This document shows, piece after piece, positions 30,001 through 37,968 of a DNA stretch of 64,000 nt; the first letter of the stretch is position 1; each line of letters opens with the position of its first letter. This DNA is from Demequina maris (GTDB taxonomy: Bacteria > Actinomycetota > Actinomycetes > Actinomycetales > Demequinaceae), in the NCBI RefSeq assembly GCF_000971155.1, contig NZ_BBLX01000004.1:62001-126000 (forward strand). The letters are read 5' to 3'. The notes beneath the pieces are model-generated. The model was not told where the DNA came from. It did not search any database and worked only from the letters and a program-made list of their open reading frames with translations. The position numbers and the translations under genes are program-made.

Positions 30001-30631
30001 CGGCGCGGAGCACCCGCAGCAGTCCACGGTCGACGACGCCGCGGCGCTCGTCGAGCAGGCGCTCGCGGCGCTCGAGCTCGAGCCCGTGGCCTTCGACGCC
30101 GCACCGGTGCCGACGATCACGGGCAAGGCCAAGGCCGGCTCGCTGCTGCGCGCCCGCCTGGGCACGTGGGAGCCGACCCCCACCACGGTCACGTACCAGT
30201 GGCTGCGCAACGGCAAGCCGATCGCGGGCGAGACGCGTGCCACGTACCTGGTCCGCGGCATCGACCGGGGCAAGAACCTCAAGGTCGTGGTGACCGCGAC
30301 CAAGGCGGGCCGCCTCGACACCACGGTCGTCTCCGAGCCGCTCGCGGTGCCCAAGGTGATGGCCAAGCCCGACCGCCCGTGGATCACCGGCAACCCGGCC
30401 GTCGGCTCGCGCCTGTCGGTCCCCGTCACGGGCTGGAGGCCCACGCCCGACGCGTACGCGTACCAGTGGCTGCGCAACGGCAAGCCGATCGCCGGCGCCA
30501 CCGGCTCCACGTACACGGTCCGCAACGCCGACCGCGGCGCGTGGATCCGCGTCAAGGAGACGGTGTCCAAGGAGGGCTACCTGACGGACCGGGTGATCTC
30601 CCACCCGCGGTTCGTGCGGTACTTCGGCTAG
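27026..30631 (+). CDS. ganB: secreted multidomain GH53 endo-beta-1,4-galactanase
   Basis: 1201 residues. A Sec signal peptide (residues 1 to about 34, ending AAAAA) exports it. The GH53 domain (about 50-430) has acid/base QIGNE (Glu193) and nucleophile VAETSW (Glu299). Then follow: an Ig-like Big_4-type domain, a carbohydrate-binding-type domain (NPGFEDGVAPWTGTANLSS), a FIVAR-like helical segment, a second Big_4-type domain, a second binding-type domain (NGGFEKGGDDVSPWNLE), another FIVAR-like segment, and two C-terminal repeats with YQWLRNGKPIAG. It cuts galactan outside the cell; GanSPQ and GanA handle the products. No sortase motif or C-terminal anchor is seen. The ATG has AGGGAAGGA upstream. 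Confidence 0.92.
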   Translation: MRLTLRSTSAATAATAMAVCGVVAVPGAAAAADEPLEAGITVPQVENLAADFMNGVDASSVLSLEESGVTFKDFDGQEADLFEVMADAGVNYARIRVWNDPYDGEGHGYGGGTVDVARATEIGQRATAAGMRVFVDFHYADFWAHPGQQPVPKAWDGMTAAEKADALYDFTADALQTMEDAGVDVGMVQIGNETTNLQLSGESWPASAALFQAGSQAVRDTVPDAKVAVHFTNPERGTYLGYAAQLAEGPDGVEGTGDEIDYDVFASSYYAYWHGTTANLTTQLSNVAETYGKDVIVAETSWAHTLEDGDGYANNIRTAYDQYSSTVQGQALAVRDVIAAVADVGDAGLGVFYWEPAWLPVGPPEEAEQNALLWEEFGSGWASSYAGEYSADAAANYGGSGWDNQALFDFDGTPLESLRVWDYVRTGTVAPREVDQIAAPDLTVNDGDAITLPATVTVKYTDGTSEDAAVTWTFDQSWATGAGQYTVHGVTAGGDAVTATLTVLDPTVDSTNYVVNPGFEDGVAPWTGTANLSSTSDPLDSTRSAHFYTASGGTRTVIQEITGVPEGDYRLSVYAQGRAKVAGETTYISASSGIATVNREFSLAGYNVWQHPVTDLIHVNAGDAITISATVIVTDGAWGSFDDFALVADVPVAEADTSALADVVAEAEALDRGEWSAVSMFQVDKSLRRAGFVLGSDQPSQASVDAAVAAVRAAIDALEPGDGSIPEPTVRPVALTVTEGDAIELPGTVTLDAYDETTTTEPVVWNGSLAWIDGPGVYTVTGVTDGGRTATATVTVTARALLLNGGFEKGGDDVSPWNLEATPWPAGDVGTFWVNGDGPQHGSYALNLWNGTGAAFDVSATQEVSGLAAGTYRLSGSIRGGGSATLALTATSAVDEASAGFTFGAWNEWVTASTEVTVGEGGVLTVAFAGTTQHDAWGYLDDVVLERVDVPVADTAALTAALDQATALDRSRYTADSLAALDLAVEAANVVLGAEHPQQSTVDDAAALVEQALAALELEPVAFDAAPVPTITGKAKAGSLLRARLGTWEPTPTTVTYQWLRNGKPIAGETRATYLVRGIDRGKNLKVVVTATKAGRLDTTVVSEPLAVPKVMAKPDRPWITGNPAVGSRLSVPVTGWRPTPDAYAYQWLRNGKPIAGATGSTYTVRNADRGAWIRVKETVSKEGYLTDRVISHPRFVRYFG
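30192..30492 (+). repeat. internal repeat in the galactanase gene with 34-nt identical tract
   Basis: The 34 nt at 30192-30225 and 30459-30492 are identical and 267 nt (89 codons) apart. They encode the TYQWLRNGKPIA-like core of two C-terminal repeat domains. Identity at silent positions points to recent duplication or gene conversion. Confidence 0.75.
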
Positions 30632-30637
30632 CAGGCC

Positions 30638-30675
30638 GGTGCGCGCGCGAGGCGTCCTCGCCTCGCGCGCGCACC
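30638..30675. terminator. bidirectional terminator between galactanase gene and glgX
   Basis: A perfect 17-bp stem (30638-30654 with 30659-30675) with a 4-nt loop fills the gap between two convergent genes. Confidence 0.85.
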
Positions 30676-30694
30676 GCGCCCGCCGACGCCGGGC

Positions 30695-32848
30695 TCAGGC
30701 CTCGGGCTCGGTGAGGTAGAGGCGCAGCGACAGCGCCTCCATCGTCTGCGTGTCGCCGGGCTTCACGACCTCGGACGTGCGCTCGGCCAGCGAGTCCCAC
30801 GCGCTGTCCCACGCGAGGCGCCACGGCGCGCCCTGGTCCTCGGGGATGCGCACCTCGGCCGCCGCATCGTTCCCGTTGACCACCACGAGCGCGTCGGCCT
30901 CCGCGGGCCGCGACAGGGACCGCATGAACTGGACCACGCGCGTCTCCGGGTCCTCCCACCAGTCCTCGTCCTCATGCTCGCCGTCGTGGCGGAACCACGC
31001 GGAGTCCGCGCGGTACAGCTGGTCGGTGGGGTCCTCGTCGACGCCGTCGTAGAAGCGTCCGGGGCGCAGCACGCGGTTCTCGCGCCGCAGCCGCAGCAAC
31101 TCGGCGATCGACGCCTGCAGTTCCACCTGCCAGTCGTCGAGGTCCCAGTCGAACCACGAGATCTCGTTGTCCTGGCAGTACGCGTTGTTGTTGCCGCCCT
31201 GGCTGCGCCCGAACTCGTCGCCGCCCAGGATCATCGGCGTGCCCGCGGAGATGAGCAGCGTGCCCAGCATGTTGCGGATCGACCGGCGACGGGCGTGCAG
31301 GATCAGCTCGTCCTCGGTCGGGCCCTCGACGCCGTGGTTGAAGGACCGGTTGTTGTCGGTGCCGTCGCGGTTGTCCTCGCCGTTGGCCTCGTTGTGCTTG
31401 TGGTTGTAGGCCGTGAGGTCGTGCGCGGTGAAGCCGTCGTGCGCTGTGATGAAGTTGACGGATGCGATCGGGCCGCGCATGCCGTACGGCTCCGAGTGCC
31501 CGAACAGGTCGGACGAGCCCGCGATGCGCGTCGCGAGCTCGGGCGCGGTCGGGTGGTGGCGCTGGCCCGAGCTGGCGGCGCCCCACTGGAGCCAGAACGC
31601 GCGCGTGTAGTCGCGGAAGCGGTCGTTCCACTCGCCCATGGGCTGCGGGAAGTTGCCCACCTGCCAGCCGCCGAGGCCGATGTCCCACGGCTCCGCGATG
31701 AGCTTGAGGCCGCCCAGCACCGGGTCGGTGATGAGGCCCACGAGGAACGGGTGGTCGCTCGAGAAGCCCTGCATCGTGCGCCCGAGAGTGGCGGCGAGGT
31801 CGAAGCGGAAGCCGTCGACGTGCATCTCGGTCGCCCAGTAGCGCAGCGAGTCGAGGGCCATCTTGCTCACCAGCGGGTGCGAGAAGTCGAGCGTGTTGCC
31901 GGTGCCCGTGGTGTCGTCGTAGTGCTGCGGGGCGTGCGTCTGGCTGCGGTAGTAGACGCGGTTGTCGAGCCCCTTCCACGACAGCACGCGGTCCGAGCTG
32001 GAGCCCTCGCAGGTGTGGTTGTAGACCACGTCGAGGATGACCTCGAGCCCGCCCTGGTGGAGCAGGTCGACCATGCCGCAGAACTCGTCCTGGACGGCCT
32101 GCGCGCCGGCCGCGCGCGCGGCCTCGGTGGCGTACCCCGCGTGCGGCGCGAAGAAGCCGAGCGTCGAGTAGCCCCAGTACGAGTCGAGGCCGCCGTGCTC
32201 GAGGTGCGGCTCCGGCGCGAACGCGTGGACGGGCAGCAGCTCCACCGCGGTCACGCCGAGCCCGTTGAGGTACTCGATCGCGGCCGGGTGCGCGAGGCCC
32301 GCGTACGTGCCGCGCAGCTCCTCGGGGACGCCCGGCATGGTCTTGGTGAGGCCCTTGACGTGCGTCTCGTAGATGACGGTGTCCGCCCACGGCACGCGCG
32401 GATGCGGCGTCTGCCACGGTCCCGACGGCTTCTCCGTCACCACGGAGCGCGGCATCAGCGGGGCGGAGTCGGTGGCGTCCCGCGAGCTCAGCAGCGCCTT
32501 GGCGCCCGGCTCGGTCATCGGGGTGAGGCGTCCCTCGATGCCGCGCCCGTAGGGGTCGAGCAGCAGCTTGGCCGGGTTGTACCGGTGGCCCTGCTTGGGC
32601 AGCCAGGGACCCGTGGCGCGGAAGCCGTAGCGCTGGCCCACCCCGATGCCCGGCACGAACGCGTGCCAGATGCCGTTCTGGGGGCCGTGCAGCTGGATCC
32701 GGGTCTCCGCGCGGTCGTCGTCGGAGAACAGGCACAGGTGCATCGCGGTCGCGTGCGCGGCGTAGACCGCGACGATCGCCCCGCCTTCGACGAGGTGCAC
32801 GCCGAGGCGGTGCGGGTCGGGCGACGGGGCGACGGTGGGGGTGGTCAT
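30695..32848 (-). CDS. glgX: glycogen debranching enzyme (isoamylase type)
   Basis: 717 residues; hydrolyses alpha-1,6 branches of glycogen in the cytoplasm. Seen: an N-terminal CBM48-type domain, YETHVKGLTKTMPGVPEELR, VVYNHTCEG, nucleophile region VDGFRFDLAATLGR, acid/base region LIAEPWDIG, and FITAHDGFTAHDL. The ATG at 32848 (MTTPTVAPSP) lies 6 nt after GACAAT, fitting the leaderless pattern here; an ATG two codons earlier (32854) is possible. It faces the galactanase gene and is probably functionally linked to glgEB, not to galactan use. Confidence 0.94.
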   Translation of the reverse strand: MTTPTVAPSPDPHRLGVHLVEGGAIVAVYAAHATAMHLCLFSDDDRAETRIQLHGPQNGIWHAFVPGIGVGQRYGFRATGPWLPKQGHRYNPAKLLLDPYGRGIEGRLTPMTEPGAKALLSSRDATDSAPLMPRSVVTEKPSGPWQTPHPRVPWADTVIYETHVKGLTKTMPGVPEELRGTYAGLAHPAAIEYLNGLGVTAVELLPVHAFAPEPHLEHGGLDSYWGYSTLGFFAPHAGYATEAARAAGAQAVQDEFCGMVDLLHQGGLEVILDVVYNHTCEGSSSDRVLSWKGLDNRVYYRSQTHAPQHYDDTTGTGNTLDFSHPLVSKMALDSLRYWATEMHVDGFRFDLAATLGRTMQGFSSDHPFLVGLITDPVLGGLKLIAEPWDIGLGGWQVGNFPQPMGEWNDRFRDYTRAFWLQWGAASSGQRHHPTAPELATRIAGSSDLFGHSEPYGMRGPIASVNFITAHDGFTAHDLTAYNHKHNEANGEDNRDGTDNNRSFNHGVEGPTEDELILHARRRSIRNMLGTLLISAGTPMILGGDEFGRSQGGNNNAYCQDNEISWFDWDLDDWQVELQASIAELLRLRRENRVLRPGRFYDGVDEDPTDQLYRADSAWFRHDGEHEDEDWWEDPETRVVQFMRSLSRPAEADALVVVNGNDAAAEVRIPEDQGAPWRLAWDSAWDSLAERTSEVVKPGDTQTMEALSLRLYLTEPEA

Positions 32849-32944
32849 GTCCATATTGTCAGGCAGGAACGCTCTCAGACCCAGGATTGCTTCCCGGGAG
32901 GGACGATGCGCGGCGCGCCCGTGCGTCGCCGTCGCGGGGGTGAG

Positions 32945-32990
32945 GCCGTCGGGGAGGCCCGCGGAGGAGCGATCCGGCCTCCCCGACGGC
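32945..32990 (-). terminator. terminator of the FAH-family operon
   Basis: A perfect 15-bp stem (32945-32959 with 32976-32990) begins 2 nt beyond the stop codon of the minus-strand gene ending at 32993. The 10-mer GGACGATGCG lies at 32901-32910 in the same gap. Confidence 0.75.
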
Positions 32991-32992
32991 GG

Positions 32993-33844
32993 CTACGTGA
33001 GCCGCGTCGTGAGCTCGCCCACCCCTGGGATCGTGCTCACGAGGGTCTCGCCGGCGCGCAGGAACCGCGGCGGCGTGCGCCGGTTCCCGATGCCGGCCGG
33101 GGTGCCGGTGAAGATGAGGTCGCCGGGCAGCAGCGTCAGCACGGCGGACAGCCGCGCGACCAGCTCCGGGACGTCGTAGATCATGCGCGACGTGCGCGAG
33201 TCCTGCATCGTCTCGCCGTCGATCGCGCACGAGATCGGCAGGTCGTCGCGATCCGGAACGGAGTCGGGGGTCACGAGCCACGGACCGGTCGGGGAGAAGC
33301 CCGGGTGCGACTTCGCGAGGCTGAACTGCGGCTTCGCGCCCTCGAGCTGCGCGATGCGCTCCGACAGGTCCTGGCCGACGGTGAGGCCCGCGACGTGGTC
33401 CCACGCGTCCTCGCGGGCGATGGCGTGGCCGCCGACGCCGATCGCCACCACCATCTCCACCTCCCAGTCGACGTTCCCGGGCGGCAGCGCCACCGCCGCA
33501 TCGTCCCCCGTGAGGCTCGACGCGAACTTGGTGAACGTCACGGGGAGGCTGTCCGGCGGGTAGCCGGCCTCGTCCGCGTGCTCGCGGTAGTTGACGCCGA
33601 TCGCGAGGATCTGCGGCGGGCGCGGCACCGGCGGGCCGAGCCGCGCCCGGTCGAGGGGCGAGCGGCGCAGGCCCGGGCGGTCGTCCGCCAGGACCTCGTC
33701 GGCCCACGTGCGGAACGCCCGCCAATCCGCGAAGGCGGACATGGGGTCGGGGCCGAAGCGGCCGCCCGAGGCCTCGGCGACGTCGACGGACCGCTCGTCC
33801 TCGGTGACGAGGACGAGCCGTCCGGCGAGGTTCGCGATCCTCAC
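32993..33844 (-). CDS. fumarylacetoacetate hydrolase (FAH)-family protein, second copy
   Basis: 283 residues. FAH-superfamily enzymes hydrolyse or decarboxylate acylpyruvates and dioxo acids with a divalent metal. Seen: ILAIGVNYREHADEAG near residue 80, the metal-binding VDWEVEMVVAIG (E-x-E pair), VAGLTVGQDLSER, SHPGFSPTGPW and GDLIFTGTPAGIG. The GTG start overlaps the stop of the upstream FAH gene (GTGA). This sequence type includes 2,4-diketo-3-deoxy-fuconate/rhamnonate hydrolases and HHDD isomerases; the exact substrate is open. Confidence 0.85.
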   Translation of the reverse strand: MRIANLAGRLVLVTEDERSVDVAEASGGRFGPDPMSAFADWRAFRTWADEVLADDRPGLRRSPLDRARLGPPVPRPPQILAIGVNYREHADEAGYPPDSLPVTFTKFASSLTGDDAAVALPPGNVDWEVEMVVAIGVGGHAIAREDAWDHVAGLTVGQDLSERIAQLEGAKPQFSLAKSHPGFSPTGPWLVTPDSVPDRDDLPISCAIDGETMQDSRTSRMIYDVPELVARLSAVLTLLPGDLIFTGTPAGIGNRRTPPRFLRAGETLVSTIPGVGELTTRLT

Positions 33845-34716
33845 CAGTCGACCCGCTGGGGCGCGGGCTCGCCGTACGCGTCCTGCCACGAGATCACGGG
33901 GTTGCGGAGCACGCCGATGCCCTCGATCTCGGCCTCGACCACGTCGCCGGGGTTGAGGTAGAAGTCGAACGGGTTCTTCTGCACCGCGGCGACGCCTGAG
34001 ATCGTGCCCGTGGTGATGAGGTCGCCGGGGGAGTAGATCTGCGGCGAGTGGTACGCGACCAGGTGCGGCCACGTGATGCGCGTGGCGTTGGTGTTGCCCT
34101 GCTGGCGCACCTCTCCGTTGACGCGCAGCTCCATCGCCATGTTGTGCATGTCGGGGATCTCGTCCTTGGTGACGATCCACGGGCCGATCGGGCAGAACGT
34201 GTCGATGCCCTTCGAGAAGGAGAAGACGCCCGACTCCATCTCCTTGCGCTGGATGTCGCGCGCGGTGATGTCGTTGAACACCGTGAAGCCCGCGATGTAG
34301 TCCTCCGCCTCGTCGGGGCCGAAGAACTTGCCGCCCTTGCCGATGACGATGGCCAGCTCGAGCTCGTAGTCGAGCTCCTTGGTCAGGCCCTCGGGGTACA
34401 CGATCGGGTCCTCGGGGCCGATGATCGCGTCGAGGTTCTGGAAGAACACGATGCCCTTGTGGACCGGGTGCGACCAGTCGACGGCCGTGAGCTCGTTGTG
34501 GTGGTCGATGAAGTTGCCCGCGGTGTGGAAGAACTTCTTGGGGCGGATGGGGGCGCGCAGCGTGACGTCCTCGTAGCGCAGGCGCTCGCCGGTCTCGCCG
34601 ACCTGGCCGCCGCGCTCGAAGTACTCGCGCGTGGACGGCACGTCGAGCTCGATGACGACGCCCTCCTCGAGCTCGAGGCGGCCGACGCGGCCCTCGTCGA
34701 AGGTGATGAGCTTCAT
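33841..34716 (-). CDS. fumarylacetoacetate hydrolase-family protein, first copy
   Basis: 291 residues. Seen: KKFFHTAGNFIDHHNE near residue 60, the metal-ligand pair in ELDYELELAIVIGKGG, FTVFNDITARDIQRKE, FDTFCPIGPW-like DTFCPIGPWIVTKDE, and SPGDLITTGTISGVA. It differs clearly from the downstream copy, so the two probably act on different intermediates of one pathway. The ATG has CTAGGAGAG upstream. It lies third in a minus-strand operon: hydrolase, SDR, FAH, FAH. Confidence 0.87.
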   Translation of the reverse strand: MKLITFDEGRVGRLELEEGVVIELDVPSTREYFERGGQVGETGERLRYEDVTLRAPIRPKKFFHTAGNFIDHHNELTAVDWSHPVHKGIVFFQNLDAIIGPEDPIVYPEGLTKELDYELELAIVIGKGGKFFGPDEAEDYIAGFTVFNDITARDIQRKEMESGVFSFSKGIDTFCPIGPWIVTKDEIPDMHNMAMELRVNGEVRQQGNTNATRITWPHLVAYHSPQIYSPGDLITTGTISGVAAVQKNPFDFYLNPGDVVEAEIEGIGVLRNPVISWQDAYGEPAPQRVDW

Positions 34717-34746
34717 GTCTCTCCTAGGGGTGTCCGGGGTCCGCGC

Positions 34747-35526
34747 TCAGGCGCCGACCATGTTGAAGCCGCCGTCGGCCAGCATGTAGCCGCCGGTGAG
34801 GTGCGCCGCCTCGTCGGTCGCGAGCCACAGGCACGCGCCGGCGACGAACTCGGGCGGCGGGATGTGGCCCATGGGGGTCTGCGAGATGAGCACCTCGCGG
34901 CGGCCGCTCTTCCAGTCCTCGCGCTGGAGCAGCCGCTCCGTCTCCATGAAGCCGGGAGCGAAGGTGTTGACCCGCACCGCGGGGGCGAAGGCCTTCGCGT
35001 AGGACTTGGTGATGCCGAGGATCGCGTACTTCGCGGCGGCGTACTGGGGCGCGCGGGGCGAGCCCTTGACGACCACCGTCGAGCCGACGTTCACGATGCT
35101 GCCGTGGCCCTGCTCGAGCATGCGGGCGCCGAACTCGTGGGTCATCAGCAGCGTCCCCTTGACGTCCACGTCCACCACGGCGTCGAGCGCCTCCTGGGTG
35201 AGCTCCTTCCAGGACATCTGCTCGCTCGACACGTCGCCCACGTTGTTGACGAGCACGTCGAGGCCGCCGAAGGCCTCCCACACCTCGTCCGCCATGCGCT
35301 TGATCTGGTCCCAGCTGATGATGTCGGCCTGGACCAGGATCCCGTCGGAGCCGGCCTCGCGGATGCGCTCGAGCGTGTGCTCGGCGCCCGCGCGCGAGCT
35401 CCGGTAGTGCACCGCGACGCGCGCGCCCTCCTGCGCGGCGCGCACCGCGATCTCGGCGCCGAAGCCGGTGCCGGCGCCCGTGACGAGCACCGTCTTTCCG
35501 GCGAAGCGGGGGAAGATCTGGGTCAT
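34747..35526 (-). CDS. short-chain dehydrogenase/reductase
   Basis: 259 residues, classical SDR. Cofactor motif TGAGTGFG (near residue 17), NNVGD, catalytic Ser near STVV and Y-AAAK (YAAAKYAILG near 160), with GGYMLADGGFNMVGA at the C-terminus. The HYRSSRAG after the second strand suggests NADP(H) preference. It would oxidise an alcohol or reduce a ketone in the pathway of the two FAH enzymes around it. The start ATG has GAAGGAGAG upstream. Confidence 0.87.
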   Translation of the reverse strand: MTQIFPRFAGKTVLVTGAGTGFGAEIAVRAAQEGARVAVHYRSSRAGAEHTLERIREAGSDGILVQADIISWDQIKRMADEVWEAFGGLDVLVNNVGDVSSEQMSWKELTQEALDAVVDVDVKGTLLMTHEFGARMLEQGHGSIVNVGSTVVVKGSPRAPQYAAAKYAILGITKSYAKAFAPAVRVNTFAPGFMETERLLQREDWKSGRREVLISQTPMGHIPPPEFVAGACLWLATDEAAHLTGGYMLADGGFNMVGA

Positions 35527-35550
35527 GGCGTCTCTCCTTCGAGGCGGGGG

Positions 35551-36480
35551 TCAGGCGCGCGCCGCGGCGGCGCGCTCGTGGATGAAGCGGGACATGCGGG
35601 CGAGCACGGCGATCCGGTGCGGGTCCTCGAGGCCGTTGAGGAAGCCGTGCTCCGAGCCGGCCGCGCGGGCCACCTCGACGTCGACGCCGGCCGCGGCGAG
35701 CTCCGCGGCGTAGGCCTGGCCCGAGGCGCGCAGGCGGTCGCTGTCGGCGTTGACGATCAAGGTGGGAGGCAGGCCGCGGGGGTCATGGCCCGCGGGGAAC
35801 GCGTACGGGTCGTCGGGCGAGGCGCCGCCGAGGTAGTTGGCGCCGATCGCGGCGGTCGCCTCCGGGGACATGTCGAACCCGGAGGCGAGGGCCGCGATCT
35901 TGGCCGCCAGCTCGTCGTCGGGCTTCGGCAGCGTCGGGTGCAGGACCGGATAGATGAGGCACGATGCGCTGGGCACGTTCCCGCCGCGGTCCCGCAGGCG
36001 CAGGGCGGCGCCCCCGGCGAGGTTGCCTCCCGCGCTCGCGCCGCCGATCGCGACCGCGCGTGCGTGTCCGCCCAGGTCGAGCGCGTGCTCCGCCGCCCAG
36101 TCGAACGCCGCGACGGCCTGCAGTGACGCGACCGGGAACGGCGCGCGCGGGCGGCCGCTGTCGAGCGCCTTGACCAGGTCCTCGGGCGCAGGCATGCCCT
36201 CCTGCGGCGGGGGAAGCGGGATAGAGGACAGCGCATCGATCGGGGCGAGCGTGTAGTCGACGGAGACCACGGACGTGCCGTGCTCGGCGAGGTGGCGCGC
36301 GGTGCCATCCGCCTCGGGCACGTCGAGGTCGCCGAAGATGAAGGCGCCGCCGTGGAGCCAGACCATGATCGTGCCGTCGGGACGCGCCGCGGGGTAGACC
36401 CGGATGCCGAATCCGTGGCCTCCCGCCCGGAGCGCGATGTCCTCGGTGGCGATCGTGATCATCGTTGATCCCGCTTTCAT
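35551..36480 (-). CDS. alpha/beta hydrolase, hormone-sensitive lipase (HSL) type
   Basis: 309 residues. HSL-family esterase: oxyanion motif HGGAF (near residue 44), nucleophile elbow GGASAGG (near 147), NADSDRL (acid) and GSEHGFLN (His). First gene of the minus-strand operon, next to the AT-rich palindrome. Two starts are possible: ATG at 36480, used here, or ATG at 36462 (MITIATEDI), which begins closer to the conserved part. Such enzymes cleave carboxyl esters or lactones; here it could open the pathway's first ester bond. Confidence 0.82.
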   Translation of the reverse strand: MKAGSTMITIATEDIALRAGGHGFGIRVYPAARPDGTIMVWLHGGAFIFGDLDVPEADGTARHLAEHGTSVVSVDYTLAPIDALSSIPLPPPQEGMPAPEDLVKALDSGRPRAPFPVASLQAVAAFDWAAEHALDLGGHARAVAIGGASAGGNLAGGAALRLRDRGGNVPSASCLIYPVLHPTLPKPDDELAAKIAALASGFDMSPEATAAIGANYLGGASPDDPYAFPAGHDPRGLPPTLIVNADSDRLRASGQAYAAELAAAGVDVEVARAAGSEHGFLNGLEDPHRIAVLARMSRFIHERAAAARA

Positions 36481-36482
36481 TG

Positions 36483-36504
36483 ACCAAAAAGCATTTTTAA
36501 TGGT
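36483..36504. promoter_or_regulatory. AT-rich palindromic operator, probably for the IclR regulator
   Basis: A 22-bp imperfect palindrome with arms ACCA...TGGT and central AAAAAGCATTTTT; 16 of 22 positions are symmetric. It lies between the divergent hydrolase operon and the carboxymuconolactone decarboxylase-like/IclR genes and is the most AT-rich spot in this region. IclR proteins bind such inverted repeats; the match to this IclR is inferred from position. Confidence 0.5.
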
Positions 36505-36577
36505 TGAATCTACGGCGGGACCGATGCGGCGTCAACCGCGACCCGCCGGCCCTGTCGATCGACACAGGGAGGTGCCG

Positions 36578-37132
36578 ATGGCTCGGCTGCAGGGGCTGCC
36601 CCCGGAGTCGCTCGACCCGGACGGCCGCGCGCTCTACGACGCGATCGCGGGCGGTCCGCGCGCCGCCGGCCCGCAGCACTTCGCGCTCACCCGTCCCGAT
36701 GGATCCCTGCGCGGGCCCTTCAACGCGATGCTGCTCGCGCCCGGCCTCGGAGGCGCGCTGCAGGACCTCGGCGCGGCGATCCGCTACCGCGGCTCGCTCA
36801 CGGACCGGTGCCGCGAGATCGCGATCCTGCTGGTCGCGGAGCGCTGGGACAGCGACTTCGAGCGCGAGGCGCACGAGGCCGTGGGCCGCGCGGCGGGCCT
36901 GTCCGACGATGAGCTCGCCGCGCTGCGCCGCGAGGATGCCGCGGTCTTCGGCGGGGACGAGGCTGCCGTGGTGCGCGCGACGGTCGCGCTGCTCGACGGC
37001 GACCTCGACGACGAGGCGTGGGCCGAGGCCGAGGAGGCGCTCGGCGCCGCGGGGGTCTTCGAGCTCTCGACCCTCGTGGGCTACTACGCGACGCTCGCGC
37101 TGCAGCTGAGGATCTTCCGCGTCGGCGGGTGA
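36578..37132 (+). CDS. carboxymuconolactone decarboxylase (CMD)/AhpD-fold protein
   Basis: 184 residues. The AhpD-like helical fold is recognisable in FNAMLLAPGLGGALQDLGAA and REIAILLVAERWDSDFEREAHE (written as two adjacent motifs, REIAILLVAE and FEREAHE). The Cys-x-x-Cys of AhpD peroxidase is absent, which favours the decarboxylase/other CMD branch over antioxidant function. The ATG has CAGGGAGG upstream. It diverges from the hydrolase-SDR-FAH operon and precedes iclR, supporting a role in the same ring-cleavage or lactone pathway. The substrate is unknown. Confidence 0.82.
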   Translation: MARLQGLPPESLDPDGRALYDAIAGGPRAAGPQHFALTRPDGSLRGPFNAMLLAPGLGGALQDLGAAIRYRGSLTDRCREIAILLVAERWDSDFEREAHEAVGRAAGLSDDELAALRREDAAVFGGDEAAVVRATVALLDGDLDDEAWAEAEEALGAAGVFELSTLVGYYATLALQLRIFRVGG

Positions 37133-37158
37133 CGCGGTCCCATACCGGACGAAGGGGT

Positions 37159-37171
37159 TAGGTTTCACACT
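37159..37171 (+). promoter_or_regulatory. leaderless -10 box of the IclR gene
   Basis: TAGGTT (37159-37164) lies 7 nt before the ATG at 37172, giving the regulator a promoter separate from the gene upstream. Confidence 0.55.
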
Positions 37172-37963
37172 ATGAAAGCTGATGTCGAGGCCAAGGCGGG
37201 CAGCCGCTACCGCATCGAGGCGCTCGCGAAGGGGCTGGACGTGCTGCGCCTCTTCGACGAGACCGTGACCGAGCTCAAGCTGCGCGACATCAGCGACCGC
37301 ACGGGCATCCCCATGCCCACCGCGTTCCGCGTGGTCGCGACGCTCGAGGAGGGAGGCTTCGTCGAGCGCTCGGAGGACGGCACCATCCGGCCGGGCGTCG
37401 CCGTGCTGACGCTCGGCTCGGCGGCGCTGCGCGGCTCGAGCCTCGTGCAGGTGAGCGAGCAGCCCCTGCGCCGTCTCGCGGAGGCCACGGGGGAGACCGT
37501 CAACATGGGCGTGCTCGTCGGCGACGAGGTGCTCTACCTGGTGCGGCTGCGCAACTCCGACCTGGTCACCGCGAACGTCCAGGTGGGCTCGACGCTGCCC
37601 GCGCCCGTCACCTCGATGGGCAAGCTGCTGCTGGCCTACCTGCCCGAGCAGGAGCGCCGGGACGTCCTCGCCGGCTACGACTTCTCGCGCGCGGTGGGCC
37701 CCAACGCGGCGCGCTCCGCCGCCGAGCTCGAGCCCGCGCTCGCGGCGATCCGGGACGACGGCTTCGCGCTCCAGGACCAGGAGGTCGCGGCGGGGCTGCG
37801 CTCGGTCTCGGTCCCGGTGCTCGGGCGTGACGGCAGCCCCGCGGCCGCGATCAACATCGCCGTCGCGGCCAACCGCCACGACGTCGAGGAGCTGCGCGGT
37901 TCGCTGCTCGAGGCGCTCCGCGCGACCGCGGACGACATCTCGCTGCGGCTGCGGGCGCTCTAG
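37172..37963 (+). CDS. IclR-family transcriptional regulator
   Basis: 263 residues. N-terminal winged helix-turn-helix (YRIEALAKGLDVLRLFDE, then LRDISDRTGIPMPTAFRVVATLEEGGFV) and the C-terminal IclR effector domain (TGETVNMGVLVGDEVLYLVR, PAPVTSMGKLLLAYLP, LRSVSVPVLGRDGSPAAAINIA). It is expected to sense an aromatic acid or sugar-acid and control the flanking catabolic genes through the palindrome at 36483-36504. Leaderless start. The next gene is convergent, 5 nt from its stop. Confidence 0.92.
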   Translation: MKADVEAKAGSRYRIEALAKGLDVLRLFDETVTELKLRDISDRTGIPMPTAFRVVATLEEGGFVERSEDGTIRPGVAVLTLGSAALRGSSLVQVSEQPLRRLAEATGETVNMGVLVGDEVLYLVRLRNSDLVTANVQVGSTLPAPVTSMGKLLLAYLPEQERRDVLAGYDFSRAVGPNAARSAAELEPALAAIRDDGFALQDQEVAAGLRSVSVPVLGRDGSPAAAINIAVAANRHDVEELRGSLLEALRATADDISLRLRAL

Positions 37964-37968
37964 GCCGC

